Positions 41,734 to 50,840 of a stretch of 64,000 nucleotides of DNA are shown piece by piece. Under the pieces are notes generated by a model. The model saw only the letters and a program-made list of their open reading frames with translations, was not told the DNA's origin and made no database searches. The stretch's first letter is position 1. Each line of letters starts with the position of its first letter. The stretch lies in NCBI GenBank assembly GCA_002509405.1, contig DAVO01000013.1, forward strand, positions 91,511 to 155,510, given 5' to 3'. Made by a program: the position numbers and the translations under genes. Source of the stretch: Methanomassiliicoccaceae archaeon UBA72. GTDB lineage: Archaea > Thermoplasmatota > Thermoplasmata > Methanomassiliicoccales > Methanomethylophilaceae.

Positions 41734-41988
41734 TCAATAGAAGGCCGGGCAGTACTCCACGTCTTCCTTGTCGTACACCATGGACATTGTGACCCTGTTT
41801 ATGTACCTGGCCTGAACGGCCGAGATGTACAATATATTGTCACCTATCTGTACCTTGATGTCGTTGGGCTTCGGGGGTTTGACGGTTATAGGCACCAGGG
41901 CCGGGCCGGTGCAAGCGGTGCACACTCGGTAGTCCCTGCCCTCGGCCAAGATTTTCTTCTTTACGTCTTCGTCTACCTCGATGGGCAT
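41734..41988 (-). CDS. Small protein of unknown function, 84 residues
   Basis: Starts with ATG at 41988 (MPIEVDEDVKKKIL). It has a CTAC pair near residue 24, a proline-rich segment TVKPPKPNDIKVQIG and a late cysteine in EYCPAFY. A beta-rich fold is likely. I do not recognise the family. An AT-rich stretch (AAAATTAATACA on the minus strand) about 25-35 bases upstream, inside the end of the helicase gene, could act as its promoter. It converges on the ThiI-like gene. Confidence 0.6.
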   Translation of the reverse strand: MPIEVDEDVKKKILAEGRDYRVCTACTGPALVPITVKPPKPNDIKVQIGDNILYISAVQARYINRVTMSMVYDKEDVEYCPAFY

Positions 41989-42013
41989 GCGGTTCACAAA
42001 GATACATCTTGTA

Positions 42014-43897
42014 TTAATTTTGTTCCCTATATCTGAAAAATCTTACGATGTCGGAACACGGGTCGTCAGCGGGCTTGGCATCGATACCGTCCAGGGCAGA
42101 TGCCCTGCGGTCCAGTATCACCGCTGCGCCCACGTCGTTCTCTGACCTTATCAGCCTCCCGATCGCCTGTCTGATCTTTCTCGTTGCGGGGATCTTCGAT
42201 GCGTGCTCGAACCCGTCTCCGAACACGATCTCGCAATACCGGGTAAAGGCCTTGTGCCTGGCGGTCGGCCTGGGATAGGGTATTCCGATTATCACGGCCA
42301 CCTCCAGGTCCTTGTCGGGGAAGTCCAACCCTTCGCTGATCCGTCCTCCTGTTACGGCGAATAGGACGCCGTGTGGAGTGCTCCTGAACCCTTCCACCGC
42401 CTCCATCAGGTCTGTCTGGCTCATTCCCCTGACCTCGTAGAATATGTCTCTTCCGATAAGTTTGGGAACCCCGTCTCGTATGAAGGTGTCCATCAGCCTG
42501 TAGGACGGGAAGAACACTGCGGTGTTCCGTTCGGTGCACCTGACCAGATCCACGGCATGGCGTTCGATCCTTCCGACATTTTCGGGATCTGACATTTCAT
42601 CGTATTTGGTTGAAACGTCGGTGACGTACTCCACCATCAGGTTCCCGGGATCGAAAGGCGACCTGAATATGCGTGCCTCCGCGTCCTCCAGGCCGAGCTC
42701 CGTTACGTACTCGTCAAGGGGGGCCAGGGTTCCCGACATGTGGATGGACGCACGGAACTCGGAAAGAGGCCGGGAAGCCTCCCTGGGATCCATGCAGTAT
42801 ACCTTGAGCTTGGTGTTCTCGCCGCCTATCACCAGCCTGACATAGAACCCTTCCTCTGTGGAGTACCAGTGCTGGAGGAACCTGCCCAGTGAACCTATGT
42901 AGGTGCGCGGGAGCTTTCTCCTCTTCTTCTTTGAATCCGATATCATCTCGCCTATGTCCACCAGCGCCCTCTGCATGGCAGATATGGTCCGTGAGCTCAC
43001 GCCGAGCCGCTCCATAAGCTCGTCCTGAAGGAAATATGGGGGCACCAGTCCGTCCTCCTCTATCAGGTATTCGCCTGTGGCCGCGACGATTATATCTCGG
43101 AACACTCCCGTGATGTCTGTGACGGTAAAGCCTTCGGCAACCTCCGGGTCCCCCCACTCCCTGGCCTCTTTCTCGGCAAGTGCCAGCGCATTGAGTCCGT
43201 ACTCGGATGTCATGACCTCTCGTAGATAATCCGGGAGATTGTGGGCCTCGTCCACCACCGCGATCATGGAGCTGAGGGGCGTGCCTACCCATTCTATGAA
43301 GTGGTGAAGTACTGCGGGCATGAATATGAACGGATATGGGGCGACTATCACGTCGGCCTCCGGCAGTGCGTGCTTCATCAGCTCGTAGGGGCACAGGTCC
43401 CTCTTTTCGCAGTACAGGTTGAAATCCTCCTGTGTGGGGTGCGATTCGCGTATGTACTGTATCACAGAGGGAATGTCTGCCTTCTCAATGTTGTCGTAAT
43501 ACATGCAGGCGCATATGCCGTTCTCCTTTCGCTTGTACTCGGAGCACAACTTTGAAAGCTCTTCCGGTGTACCGGCAGAAAGTTCAGGGTCGTCTGCCAT
43601 CATGGGACAGGTGGAGGACTTCCGCCCCTGCAGCGGCACGCACAGGAGAGGCACCTTCTCGGAAATGCGCGCGCATTCGGTGACCACCTGCTTTTGCTGG
43701 GACTTCGTCCTAGTCAGATAGATGACCTTGCAACCGGTGGACCTGGCGGCATCGATGGAAGCTGCCAGGGACGATACGGTCTTCCCCGTGCCCGTGCCTG
43801 ATTCGACCACCGCGGCCTTTCCGGCGACGGCCGCCTCCCTCAACAAATCGACCAACTCCCGCTGTCCGCTTCTGAAAGGATAGGGGAAGAGGTCCAT
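42014..43897 (-). CDS. XPD/Rad3-family DNA helicase
   Basis: A 627-residue superfamily 2 helicase. The Walker A site is VVESGTGTGKTVSSLA near residue 34 and the DEAH box is IAVVDEAHNLPDYL near residue 218. Between them lie cysteines at CPMM, LCSEY, CACM and YCEKRDLCPYE, the region that holds the [4Fe-4S] cluster of XPD. C-terminal motifs include FAVTGGRISEGLDFPDKDL and KIRQAIGRLIRSENDVGA. It unwinds DNA 5' to 3' and is assigned to repair. Length fits archaeal XPD. Confidence 0.93.
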   Translation of the reverse strand: MDLFPYPFRSGQRELVDLLREAAVAGKAAVVESGTGTGKTVSSLAASIDAARSTGCKVIYLTRTKSQQKQVVTECARISEKVPLLCVPLQGRKSSTCPMMADDPELSAGTPEELSKLCSEYKRKENGICACMYYDNIEKADIPSVIQYIRESHPTQEDFNLYCEKRDLCPYELMKHALPEADVIVAPYPFIFMPAVLHHFIEWVGTPLSSMIAVVDEAHNLPDYLREVMTSEYGLNALALAEKEAREWGDPEVAEGFTVTDITGVFRDIIVAATGEYLIEEDGLVPPYFLQDELMERLGVSSRTISAMQRALVDIGEMISDSKKKRRKLPRTYIGSLGRFLQHWYSTEEGFYVRLVIGGENTKLKVYCMDPREASRPLSEFRASIHMSGTLAPLDEYVTELGLEDAEARIFRSPFDPGNLMVEYVTDVSTKYDEMSDPENVGRIERHAVDLVRCTERNTAVFFPSYRLMDTFIRDGVPKLIGRDIFYEVRGMSQTDLMEAVEGFRSTPHGVLFAVTGGRISEGLDFPDKDLEVAVIIGIPYPRPTARHKAFTRYCEIVFGDGFEHASKIPATRKIRQAIGRLIRSENDVGAAVILDRRASALDGIDAKPADDPCSDIVRFFRYREQN

Positions 43898-43936
43898 GCG
43901 GGAGTACCCGCGTGGGGATAAAAAGCGTTTGGGGGC

Positions 43937-44323
43937 TCAGGACCTCTTCCAGATCTCGTCCGGAAGGTCCTCGTAGAACGTGTCCTCGACCTTGCCCTCG
44001 GACTCGACCTGGTCGTTGCCCTCGATCAATTCCTCTATCCTCTTCTTCCTGAAGAGCCAGTAGTGGATCCTCCACTCCCTTCCGTCGTAAAGGGTTGTTT
44101 CCTCGCGCTCGGTCGTCAGGATGCCCGCGTCCTCGAGCATATAGAAGGTGTCACGGTCCTCCGGCTCCAGTATGTTGTCTATTATCCTGTCGGAGTAGCC
44201 GAAGAAATTGAGGACATGGAGGGCCAGTTGGTTTGCGTAAGCCTCCTCCATTTCCCTGTTCGCCTGGCGAATACCGTTCTTTATGGCCTGTGTAAGCTCT
44301 TCGACCGTGATTATTACTTCCAT
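43937..44323 (-). CDS. Conserved Thermoplasmata protein (DUF6015-like)
   Basis: A 128-residue soluble, acidic protein. It has an N-terminal helical part (EELTQAIKNGIRQANREM) and a segment DNILEPEDRDTFYMLEDAGIL followed by EREETTLYDGREWRIHYW, which looks like a winged-helix fold. I recall similar proteins annotated as DUF6015 in this class, but cannot check it. It could bind DNA. It lies 16 bases behind serA in the same direction and may share its transcript. Confidence 0.65.
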   Translation of the reverse strand: MEVIITVEELTQAIKNGIRQANREMEEAYANQLALHVLNFFGYSDRIIDNILEPEDRDTFYMLEDAGILTTEREETTLYDGREWRIHYWLFRKKRIEELIEGNDQVESEGKVEDTFYEDLPDEIWKRS

Positions 44324-44339
44324 ACCTTCGCCTCCCTGC

Positions 44340-45929
44340 TCAGTTGTCCACGAGGTCGATGAATTTAGCTTCCTTCGCCCCGGACACTTCGATCATGTTG
44401 TCCAGCACCTTCGACGGGACGTCCTGGTCGACTATAAGGACCATCATCGCGCACTTCTCGGACCTTCCGACCGCCATCTGCGCCACGTTGATGCCTGCCT
44501 CTCCCAGCGCCGTTCCGATGTGGCCTATGACTCCGGCCGCGTCCTTGTAGCGCACGTAGACCATGTCGCCGGACATCGGTACCTCGAAGCTGTACGCGTC
44601 GATGCCCACCAGCCTCGGCTGCCCGCCGAAAACCGTTCCGCGTATCGTGCGGGACTTTCCTGCCGACACCACTTTGACCTCGATAACGTTCATGTAGTCC
44701 TTGGCCTCGTCTGTGGACGATTCCTTGATCGCTATGCCCTTGCCTTTGGCTATGGGGAGCGCGTTGATCATGTTGGCCTGACCGGGGCCTATGATGTTCT
44801 TCAGGACACCGATCACCGTGTAGATCGTCAGCATCTTTGTCTGCTTTGATGCGAGCCCGCCGCAGTAGGTGACCTCCAGCTCGTCGATTGGGACGTTGCC
44901 GTTGATCTGGTGAGCCAGGACCCCCATGCGCTCGGCGAGGGGCACGTATGCCTCTGTCTCCGGGTCCAGCTTCCCGCGGGGTGCGTTTATCGCGTTGGCG
45001 ATCACACCCTCTTTCAGATATTTCACGACGTTCTCGGCGACTTCGGTGGAGACCCTCTCCTGGGCCTCCAAGGTGCTGGCGCCCAGGTGGGGAGTGGTCA
45101 CAAGGTTGTCGAGCTCCAGGAGCTTCTGCTCGGCCTGGCATATGGGCTCTTCGCACCATACGTCGAACGCGGCGCCGGCTATCCTCTTGGACTTGAGCGC
45201 CTCGTAGAGGGCATCCTCGTCGACTATCCCGCCGCGGGCCACGTTGGCTATCCTGGCGTTGGGCTTCATCATGTTGAACTGGGCGGTGGAGATCATGTTC
45301 CTCGTGTCAGGCAGCAGCGGGGTGTGTATGGTCATGAAGTCCGATATCCTCAGGACCTCCTCCAGCGTCGTAAGGCGGACGCCTATGCTGTCCGCCACGT
45401 CCTTGGGAAGGAACGGGTCGTATCCTACCATGGTCATATTGAACGCCTTCAGGCGCTTGGCCACCTCTCCTCCGACGCGTCCGACACCGATGATACCGAG
45501 GACCTTGCCGTTCATCTCGACGCCCGTGTACTTGGAGCGCTTCCATTCGCCCCTGTGCATCGAGTCGTGGGCGAATGGTATGTTCCTCGCCAGCGAGAGC
45601 AGCATTGCGCAGGTGTGCTCCGCCGCCGAGAGTATGTTGGCGGACGGTGTGTTCATCACGAGTATGCCTTTCTCGGTTGCTGCCGGGACGTCTACGTTGT
45701 CGACGCCGACACCGGCACGGCCGATGACGCGCAGCTTCTTGCCCGCCTCGATCACTTTCTTGGTGACCTTGGTCCCGGACCTTATGATCAGGCATTCGTA
45801 ATCGGCGATCTCCTTGCAAAGGTCGTCCTCCGAGAGGTCGGGTTTCACATCTACCGGGAAACCTGAGTCCCTCAGGATCTTGAGTCCCTCTTCGTTGAGG
45901 GGGTCGGAAACCAGGATTCTAGTGGTCAT
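44340..45929 (-). CDS. serA: D-3-phosphoglycerate dehydrogenase
   Basis: A 529-residue enzyme that starts serine synthesis by oxidising 3-phosphoglycerate. The NAD site is GKVLGIIGVGRVGGEVAKRL near residue 145; the catalytic Arg, Glu and His are in NVARGGIVDEDAL and TTPHLGASTLEAQERV. An intervening domain and a C-terminal ACT domain (last 75 residues) follow, so serine feedback is likely. It starts four bases before the aminotransferase stop and should form one operon with it. Confidence 0.95.
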   Translation of the reverse strand: MTTRILVSDPLNEEGLKILRDSGFPVDVKPDLSEDDLCKEIADYECLIIRSGTKVTKKVIEAGKKLRVIGRAGVGVDNVDVPAATEKGILVMNTPSANILSAAEHTCAMLLSLARNIPFAHDSMHRGEWKRSKYTGVEMNGKVLGIIGVGRVGGEVAKRLKAFNMTMVGYDPFLPKDVADSIGVRLTTLEEVLRISDFMTIHTPLLPDTRNMISTAQFNMMKPNARIANVARGGIVDEDALYEALKSKRIAGAAFDVWCEEPICQAEQKLLELDNLVTTPHLGASTLEAQERVSTEVAENVVKYLKEGVIANAINAPRGKLDPETEAYVPLAERMGVLAHQINGNVPIDELEVTYCGGLASKQTKMLTIYTVIGVLKNIIGPGQANMINALPIAKGKGIAIKESSTDEAKDYMNVIEVKVVSAGKSRTIRGTVFGGQPRLVGIDAYSFEVPMSGDMVYVRYKDAAGVIGHIGTALGEAGINVAQMAVGRSEKCAMMVLIVDQDVPSKVLDNMIEVSGAKEAKFIDLVDN

Positions 45930-46993
45930 TTCATCTCCTCCAGTATTTCGTCCATCGCGGACAGGAGCCTCTTCACCCTGTCTGTGGTGAGGTCTCCCAT
46001 GTGTCCGATCCTGAACGTCTTCTCTTTGACGCCGCCGTAGCCGTTGGATATTTCGTACCCGCGGGACTTCAGCGATGCGTGGAATTTGTCGAAATCAAGG
46101 GCGCCGCGGTTGAGGACGCCTATGGTGTTTGACTGCACCCCCTTATCGGGGAACATGCCGTTGAGCTTCTCGGACCATACTCTGACAAGGTCTGCCATCT
46201 CCTGGTGCCTCCTGTACCTTGCGGGCATGCCCTCGGCCAGCGCCTTGTCCAGCTGGAAGTCCAGGCCGTACATCAGCGATACCGGGGGGGTCGTCAGCGC
46301 GTAGTTGTCGTCGCTCTGCTTCTTGATCTTCAGCAGATCGGTGTAAAAGCCGCGGTCGGAAACTGTGGCGGCCTTCCTGAGCATCTTCTCGGAGCAGAGC
46401 ATGATCCCCAGCCCCGGCGGCAGGGCGAGCGCTTTCTGCGTTCCGAATATCAGTGCGTCGGGCCCCATCTTCTCGATCTCCAGGTCCATGGCGAAGGCCG
46501 ATGTTACGGCGTCGACGATGACGAGGGCGTCTGAGCTCTGCCTGCGTACCTCGTCCGCTATTGCAGTCGAATCGCTGAAGACGCCCGTAGAGGACTCGTT
46601 GCTCACCCAGTGGACCGCCTCGATGTCCTTCTTGACACGTCCTTCTATGTGTTCGGGCTTTATGCCCTTGCCCATGGGCACTTCCACCTTGTCGACTTTC
46701 TTGCCGTTGAGCTGGGCGACCTCGATGGACCTGTCGCCGAAGGAGCCGCCGGTTATCCCCAGCGATTTTCCTGCGATTCCGTTCCTCGCCGCGCCTTCGA
46801 TCATGACGGTGGCGGAGCCCGAGACCATGAAGACGTCCATGTCTGTGCCGAGGGCCTTCCTGGTCTTCTCGACTATCCCCTCATGGAGCTTCTTGTATTC
46901 TTTGGATCTGTGGGTTATCATTGGCCTGGCCATGGCCTGGAGGGCCTCTGGCTCTACGTTTACTGGGCCGACCGTGAAAAGTTCTCTGCTCAA
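45926..46993 (-). CDS. Class V aminotransferase (serine/phosphoserine type), TTG start
   Basis: A 355-residue PLP enzyme of the alanine-glyoxylate/serine-pyruvate aminotransferase group. LFTVGPVNVEPEALQAM opens the protein, and the PLP lysine is in FGTQKALALPPGLG near residue 191. Coupling with serA suggests that it converts 3-phosphohydroxypyruvate to phosphoserine in place of SerC. The start is TTG at 46993, seven bases after GAGGG; no ATG fits. A TATA-like AAATAAATATAGG is at 47058-47070, giving a leader of about 47 bases with a small CCTGC/GCAGG hairpin. Confidence 0.88.
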   Translation of the reverse strand: MSRELFTVGPVNVEPEALQAMARPMITHRSKEYKKLHEGIVEKTRKALGTDMDVFMVSGSATVMIEGAARNGIAGKSLGITGGSFGDRSIEVAQLNGKKVDKVEVPMGKGIKPEHIEGRVKKDIEAVHWVSNESSTGVFSDSTAIADEVRRQSSDALVIVDAVTSAFAMDLEIEKMGPDALIFGTQKALALPPGLGIMLCSEKMLRKAATVSDRGFYTDLLKIKKQSDDNYALTTPPVSLMYGLDFQLDKALAEGMPARYRRHQEMADLVRVWSEKLNGMFPDKGVQSNTIGVLNRGALDFDKFHASLKSRGYEISNGYGGVKEKTFRIGHMGDLTTDRVKRLLSAMDEILEEMK

Positions 46994-47082
46994 ATGGAAT
47001 CCCTCTGCCCATCCTGCCAGATGCAGGCGAACGTGGACGGCTATGCCCTAACCTATATTTATTTTGACGGACGCGCGTACGT

Positions 47083-48237
47083 TCAGAGGTCGGCGAGGAA
47101 TTTCTTTATCCTTTCGAAGCCCGCCCTTATCTGATCTTCGCTGGTGGCGTAGGATATCCTGAAGAAGCCCTCTCCTGCCGGCCCGAATGCGGACCCCGGG
47201 GTCACGGCCACATGGGCCTGCTCAAGGAGCCTGGTCGCAAGAACGGCCGACTTGATCTCCGGCTCGTACCTGGGGAACAGGTAGAAAGCTCCCTGCGGGG
47301 AGTTGACGTCGAGTCCCTTCATCTCGGTGATGAGGTCGATCGCCAGGTCCCTGCGCTGCTTGAATTCTCTGATGAACCTGCACCGTTCGTCCTGGTTGCC
47401 CTTGAGCGCTTCGACGGAGGCCTGCTGTGCGAAAGAGACGCAGCATGATATCGAATGCGACTGCAGCTTGTTGAGGTTGGATATGCACTCTTCGCTTGCT
47501 ATCGCCCATCCGATCCTCCAGCCGGTCATGGCGTAGGTCTTGGAAAGGCCGGAGACCGTGATGGTCCTGTCGAACATGCCCGGGAAGGACGCTATCGAAA
47601 CGTGCTTCCCTTCGTAGATGACCTTCTCGTAGATTTCGTCGGAGAGGACCAGCAGGTCGTGTTGGATGGCGATGGACGCTATCTGCCTGAGCACGCTTTC
47701 CGGCAGTACGCAACCGGTCGGGTTGGAAGGCGAGTTGATGATTATCATCTTGGTCTTGGGGGTCACCGCCGCCTCTATCAGGGCCGGGTCGACGATGAAT
47801 TCCTCTTCGAACTTAGTCGGGATGAAAACCGGTACGGCGCCCGCGAGACGGATGCACGCCTCATACGATACCCATGCCGGGTCGGGGAGTATGACCTCGT
47901 CCCCTGGGTCGAGGTATGCGAGGCATGCCATGAAGATCGCCTGTTTGGTGGGCGTTATCAGAACGTTGGCGCCCCTGCAGGGGATTTTGTTCTCGGCGAC
48001 GGCCGTCTCGGCGACCGCACGTCTCAGCTCCGGGATGCCGGGGGACGGCGTGTAATGGGTGAACCCGCTGTTCAGAGAACCGATGCATGCGTCCACTATG
48101 TTGGACGGCGTTGTGAAGTCTGGCTCTCCCATAGAGAGCGAAATGATGTCCTGGCCCTCCGCCTTCAGTCTGCTGACCTTGTTAGAAATCGCGACAGTCC
48201 CTGATGCCGGAATATTCTTGAGTCTCTATGAAACCAT
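47083..48237 (-). CDS. aspC: Aspartate-type aminotransferase with in-frame TAG at codon 4
   Basis: A class I PLP aminotransferase of 384 codons. From the ATG at 48237 the frame reads Met-Val-Ser-TAG-Arg-Leu-Lys-Asn and then IPASGTVAISNKVSRLKAEG, a normal family N-terminus. Further motifs are SPSNPTGCVLPE, SDEIYEKVIYEG and the PLP lysine in GLSKTYAMTGWRIGW. GAGAGG lies six bases before the ATG and a TATA-like box at 48277-48284, so this ATG is the natural start. Starting after TAG would need the ATG at 48132 and lose 35 conserved residues. Pyrrolysine at position 4 is the likeliest reading; a pseudogene or sequencing error is possible. Confidence 0.85.
48226..48228 (-). other. In-frame amber codon (candidate pyrrolysine)
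   Basis: The TAG is codon 4 of the aminotransferase gene, between TCA and AGA. The frame is open and homologous on its 3' side and has a start codon with ribosome site on its 5' side. Confidence 0.7.
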
Positions 48238-48276
48238 GTAGCGCCTCTCGGTTTACCGTACGGTTATCTTTTAGGT

Positions 48277-48284
48277 GTATATAA
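48277..48284 (-). promoter_or_regulatory. TATA-like box of the aminotransferase gene
   Basis: TTATATAC on the minus strand, identical to the box of the fpo operon. It lies 40 bases before the ATG at 48237, so a leader of about 15 bases is expected, which still contains the GAGAGG ribosome site (48244-48249). Confidence 0.6.
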
Positions 48285-48297
48285 TGGACCCGTCGCC

Positions 48298-49371
48298 TCA
48301 TGTCAAAATCGATTTCAGCCTTCCGTTTTCTGCGGCGTTCTTTATGTCCATTGCCATTCGTCCGCCGGTGCTCAGCCCCGGATATACGAATTCGGCGTAG
48401 GGCGAACCGGATATGAACGGGTTCGTGCCGGCGACGATCCTCGCGGAGATCTCGAAAACCTTGAACTGGAGCTTGTCGTTGACCACCGTCTCGAGGCAGA
48501 ACGGGCCCCATATCCCGCCGAACATCTCGTATGCCCGGTCGACGACCTTCTGACCCATCTCCAGGGCCTTGGGCAGCAACGACTCGCGCAGGACGACCGG
48601 CGTGTTCCCGGTGACCACAAACGACGGGTATAGGCCGTGTCTCTTCGAGTCCTCGATGGACCCGAGCTTGTACATCTCGTCTATATTGCTCTCGTCGCGG
48701 CGGTCCATGGACAGGAGCTCGATGGAGCCTCCATGGTCGCACCTGTAGCCGTCGGCCTTGAAGTTGTCGTAGAAGTAGTGGATGTAATATCTTGTTCCCA
48801 GGCAGTACTCCTGCACCGTGTAGGGCTGGGTGTTGTCGATCGACATCTTGAAGTCCGGGTAGTCCTTGGCTATGAAGAATCCGCGGCCTCCTTTCGCGCC
48901 GTGGTACTTGACCATGACCGGCTCGTGTATCTCCCTGGCGTCGGATATCAGACGGGGCATCGGGACACCGGCAGATGTTATCCACTCTCTCTGCATCGTC
49001 CTGTCGGACTCCCATGAGAGGACGGCGCGGTTGCCGTAGGAGGGCACGGCGAAGTCCTCGAACCTCTTCGTGCCCATGTACTCCACGAACGAGCCGTGGG
49101 GGATGATGACGGTGTTCATATCGTGAAGCTCGCCGATGCGCGACTCCATATCGTCGAAATCAGCGTACCTTATGATCTTGTCGGGCTTGGCGAGCGGGAA
49201 CGCGTCATAGTACTTGGTATCGTGAGAAATTGTAAGTCCCAGTGTCTTGAAGCCCATCTTACGGGCGCCATGGAAGATCTGGAGAGAAGAATGCGAGCAC
49301 AACGTCGCTATTGTTATTTCAGCGGGATCGTACCCGTCAAGAATCTCATCGATCTTCTTCTTGGGAACCAT
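48298..49371 (-). CDS. purP: Formate-dependent FAICAR synthetase PurP
   Basis: A 357-residue ATP-grasp enzyme that formylates AICAR with formate and ATP, the archaeal alternative to the PurH transformylase. Features are IATLCSHSSLQIFHGARKMG near the N-terminus, PVMVKYHGAKGGRGFFIAKD of the ATP-grasp fold, GTRYYIHYFYDNF and FEISARIVAGTNPF. A TATA-like CTTTAAATGC is 24-33 bases before the ATG, so the message is probably leaderless. With PurH also present, the cell has two routes for the same step. Confidence 0.93.
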   Translation of the reverse strand: MVPKKKIDEILDGYDPAEITIATLCSHSSLQIFHGARKMGFKTLGLTISHDTKYYDAFPLAKPDKIIRYADFDDMESRIGELHDMNTVIIPHGSFVEYMGTKRFEDFAVPSYGNRAVLSWESDRTMQREWITSAGVPMPRLISDAREIHEPVMVKYHGAKGGRGFFIAKDYPDFKMSIDNTQPYTVQEYCLGTRYYIHYFYDNFKADGYRCDHGGSIELLSMDRRDESNIDEMYKLGSIEDSKRHGLYPSFVVTGNTPVVLRESLLPKALEMGQKVVDRAYEMFGGIWGPFCLETVVNDKLQFKVFEISARIVAGTNPFISGSPYAEFVYPGLSTGGRMAMDIKNAAENGRLKSILT

Positions 49372-49511
49372 ATCCTATGATAGATATGGTGCATTTAAAG
49401 ATTAGGTCGGGACCCGAGCGGGAGTGATTCGGAATAATCGGCGACCCTTCGGGTTAAGTTTTATAGGCAGCAATGCGTAGGCGGGAACACCGCGAAGCGG
49501 AGGTCGATAAA

Positions 49512-50840
49512 ATGAACGAACAAGAACTAACACCCCACTTTGAAGAACTGAAAAGGGTGCTGAAAGACAAGGTCGACGATGAAAGGATCATGAACGAACT
49601 GAAGAAGTACGTCAACGAATTCCACGTGACTCCCCAGGCCGCTGTAAGGGGGATACTGAGGAAGTTCGGGGCTCTGGAGGAGTCCCCGTTCCGTTCCTCA
49701 TCCTCTCTGGTCAAGAAGATCGGGGAGCTGACCGGAAGCGAGGCGAGCGTGGACCTGCTGGTCAGGGCCATCTTCGTCGAAAAGAAGGACATAACCGTCA
49801 AAGGAAGCCCGAAGACGATAATATCCGGTCTCATAGGAGACGAGACGGGCACGGCTTCCTTCACCGTCTGGGAAGGCAAGAACGTCGAGATGGAGAAGGG
49901 CTCCGTGTACTGGTTGAGGAGCGCCTACGCCAAGATGTGGAACGAGAAGGTCCAGATCAACATCGGGGCACGCGGCGGCGTGGAGAAGGCCGAGGGCATG
50001 AGGGTCGACGTTCCTGACAGGAGCATCTCCATGGAGTCCTCCGAGGCGAAAATCGGAGAGATAACAGGGAGTATGGGCAACGTCACGGTGACAGGCCGCA
50101 TAATTTCCGCGGAAGAGCGCAACGTTACCGTCAAAGGAGAGCCGAAGACCGTCTACTCCGGAATGATAGCGGACGACACGGGTAAGATACAGTATTCCGC
50201 CTGGAACGACTTCGGTCTGAAAGAGGGCGAGACCGTTCGCATCAAGAACGCCTACATACGCTCCTGGAAGGGCATCCCCCAGCTGAACATGGGAGACAGG
50301 TGCGAGGTCAGCAGGGTGGACGACACCTTCGGCAACGATATCGCTGACACCGTCAACACAAAAAAGATCGGCGACATCGTCAGGACCGGCGGCGGACTCG
50401 ACATAAAAGTCGTGGGCACCGTCGTTGACATGAGACGCGGGAGCGGCCTGATAGAGCGCTGCCCCGAATGCAACAGGTCTATAATCAACGGGGAGTGCCA
50501 GGCACACGGCAGGGTCGAACCGGTCATGGACCTGAGGATGAAGCTCACCCTGGACGACGGGACGGGCGCCATCAGCGCGATAATCAACCGCGAGCTCACC
50601 GAAAAGCTCACGGGAGTGACTCTGGGGATGGCCGAGGGGCTCGCGAAGGCCAGGGGCAGCATGGAGCCCGTGGAGAGGGAGCTTGCGAGGACAATGCTAA
50701 TCAGAAGGCTTTCCCTGACCGGGAACGTTATGAGCGACGACTACGGGCCGATGATGATCGTCAGGGCCGCCGATGTCGTCAAAGAGGACGTGACCGCAGA
50801 AGCTGAGAAACTGCTCAGAGAAGTGGAGGCCTCCCTATGA
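49512..50840 (+). CDS. Replication protein A, large subunit (ssDNA-binding)
   Basis: A 442-residue protein with several OB folds. Two repeats read similarly: DITVKGSPKTIISGLIGDETG and NVTVKGEPKTVYSGMIADDTG, each followed by a tryptophan-containing strand. A zinc finger (CPECNRSIINGECQAHG) lies near residue 318, before a last OB fold. It coats single-stranded DNA. The ATG at 49512 lies seven bases after GGAGG; a TATA-like TTTTATAGG is at 49457-49466. It overlaps its partner gene as ATGA. Confidence 0.92.
   Translation: MNEQELTPHFEELKRVLKDKVDDERIMNELKKYVNEFHVTPQAAVRGILRKFGALEESPFRSSSSLVKKIGELTGSEASVDLLVRAIFVEKKDITVKGSPKTIISGLIGDETGTASFTVWEGKNVEMEKGSVYWLRSAYAKMWNEKVQINIGARGGVEKAEGMRVDVPDRSISMESSEAKIGEITGSMGNVTVTGRIISAEERNVTVKGEPKTVYSGMIADDTGKIQYSAWNDFGLKEGETVRIKNAYIRSWKGIPQLNMGDRCEVSRVDDTFGNDIADTVNTKKIGDIVRTGGGLDIKVVGTVVDMRRGSGLIERCPECNRSIINGECQAHGRVEPVMDLRMKLTLDDGTGAISAIINRELTEKLTGVTLGMAEGLAKARGSMEPVERELARTMLIRRLSLTGNVMSDDYGPMMIVRAADVVKEDVTAEAEKLLREVEASL

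Noticed and set aside
47083..48132. Aminotransferase gene starting at the internal ATG at 48132
   Set aside because: That start removes a conserved N-terminal segment and has no ribosome site at the usual distance; the upstream ATG has both TATA-like box and ribosome site.
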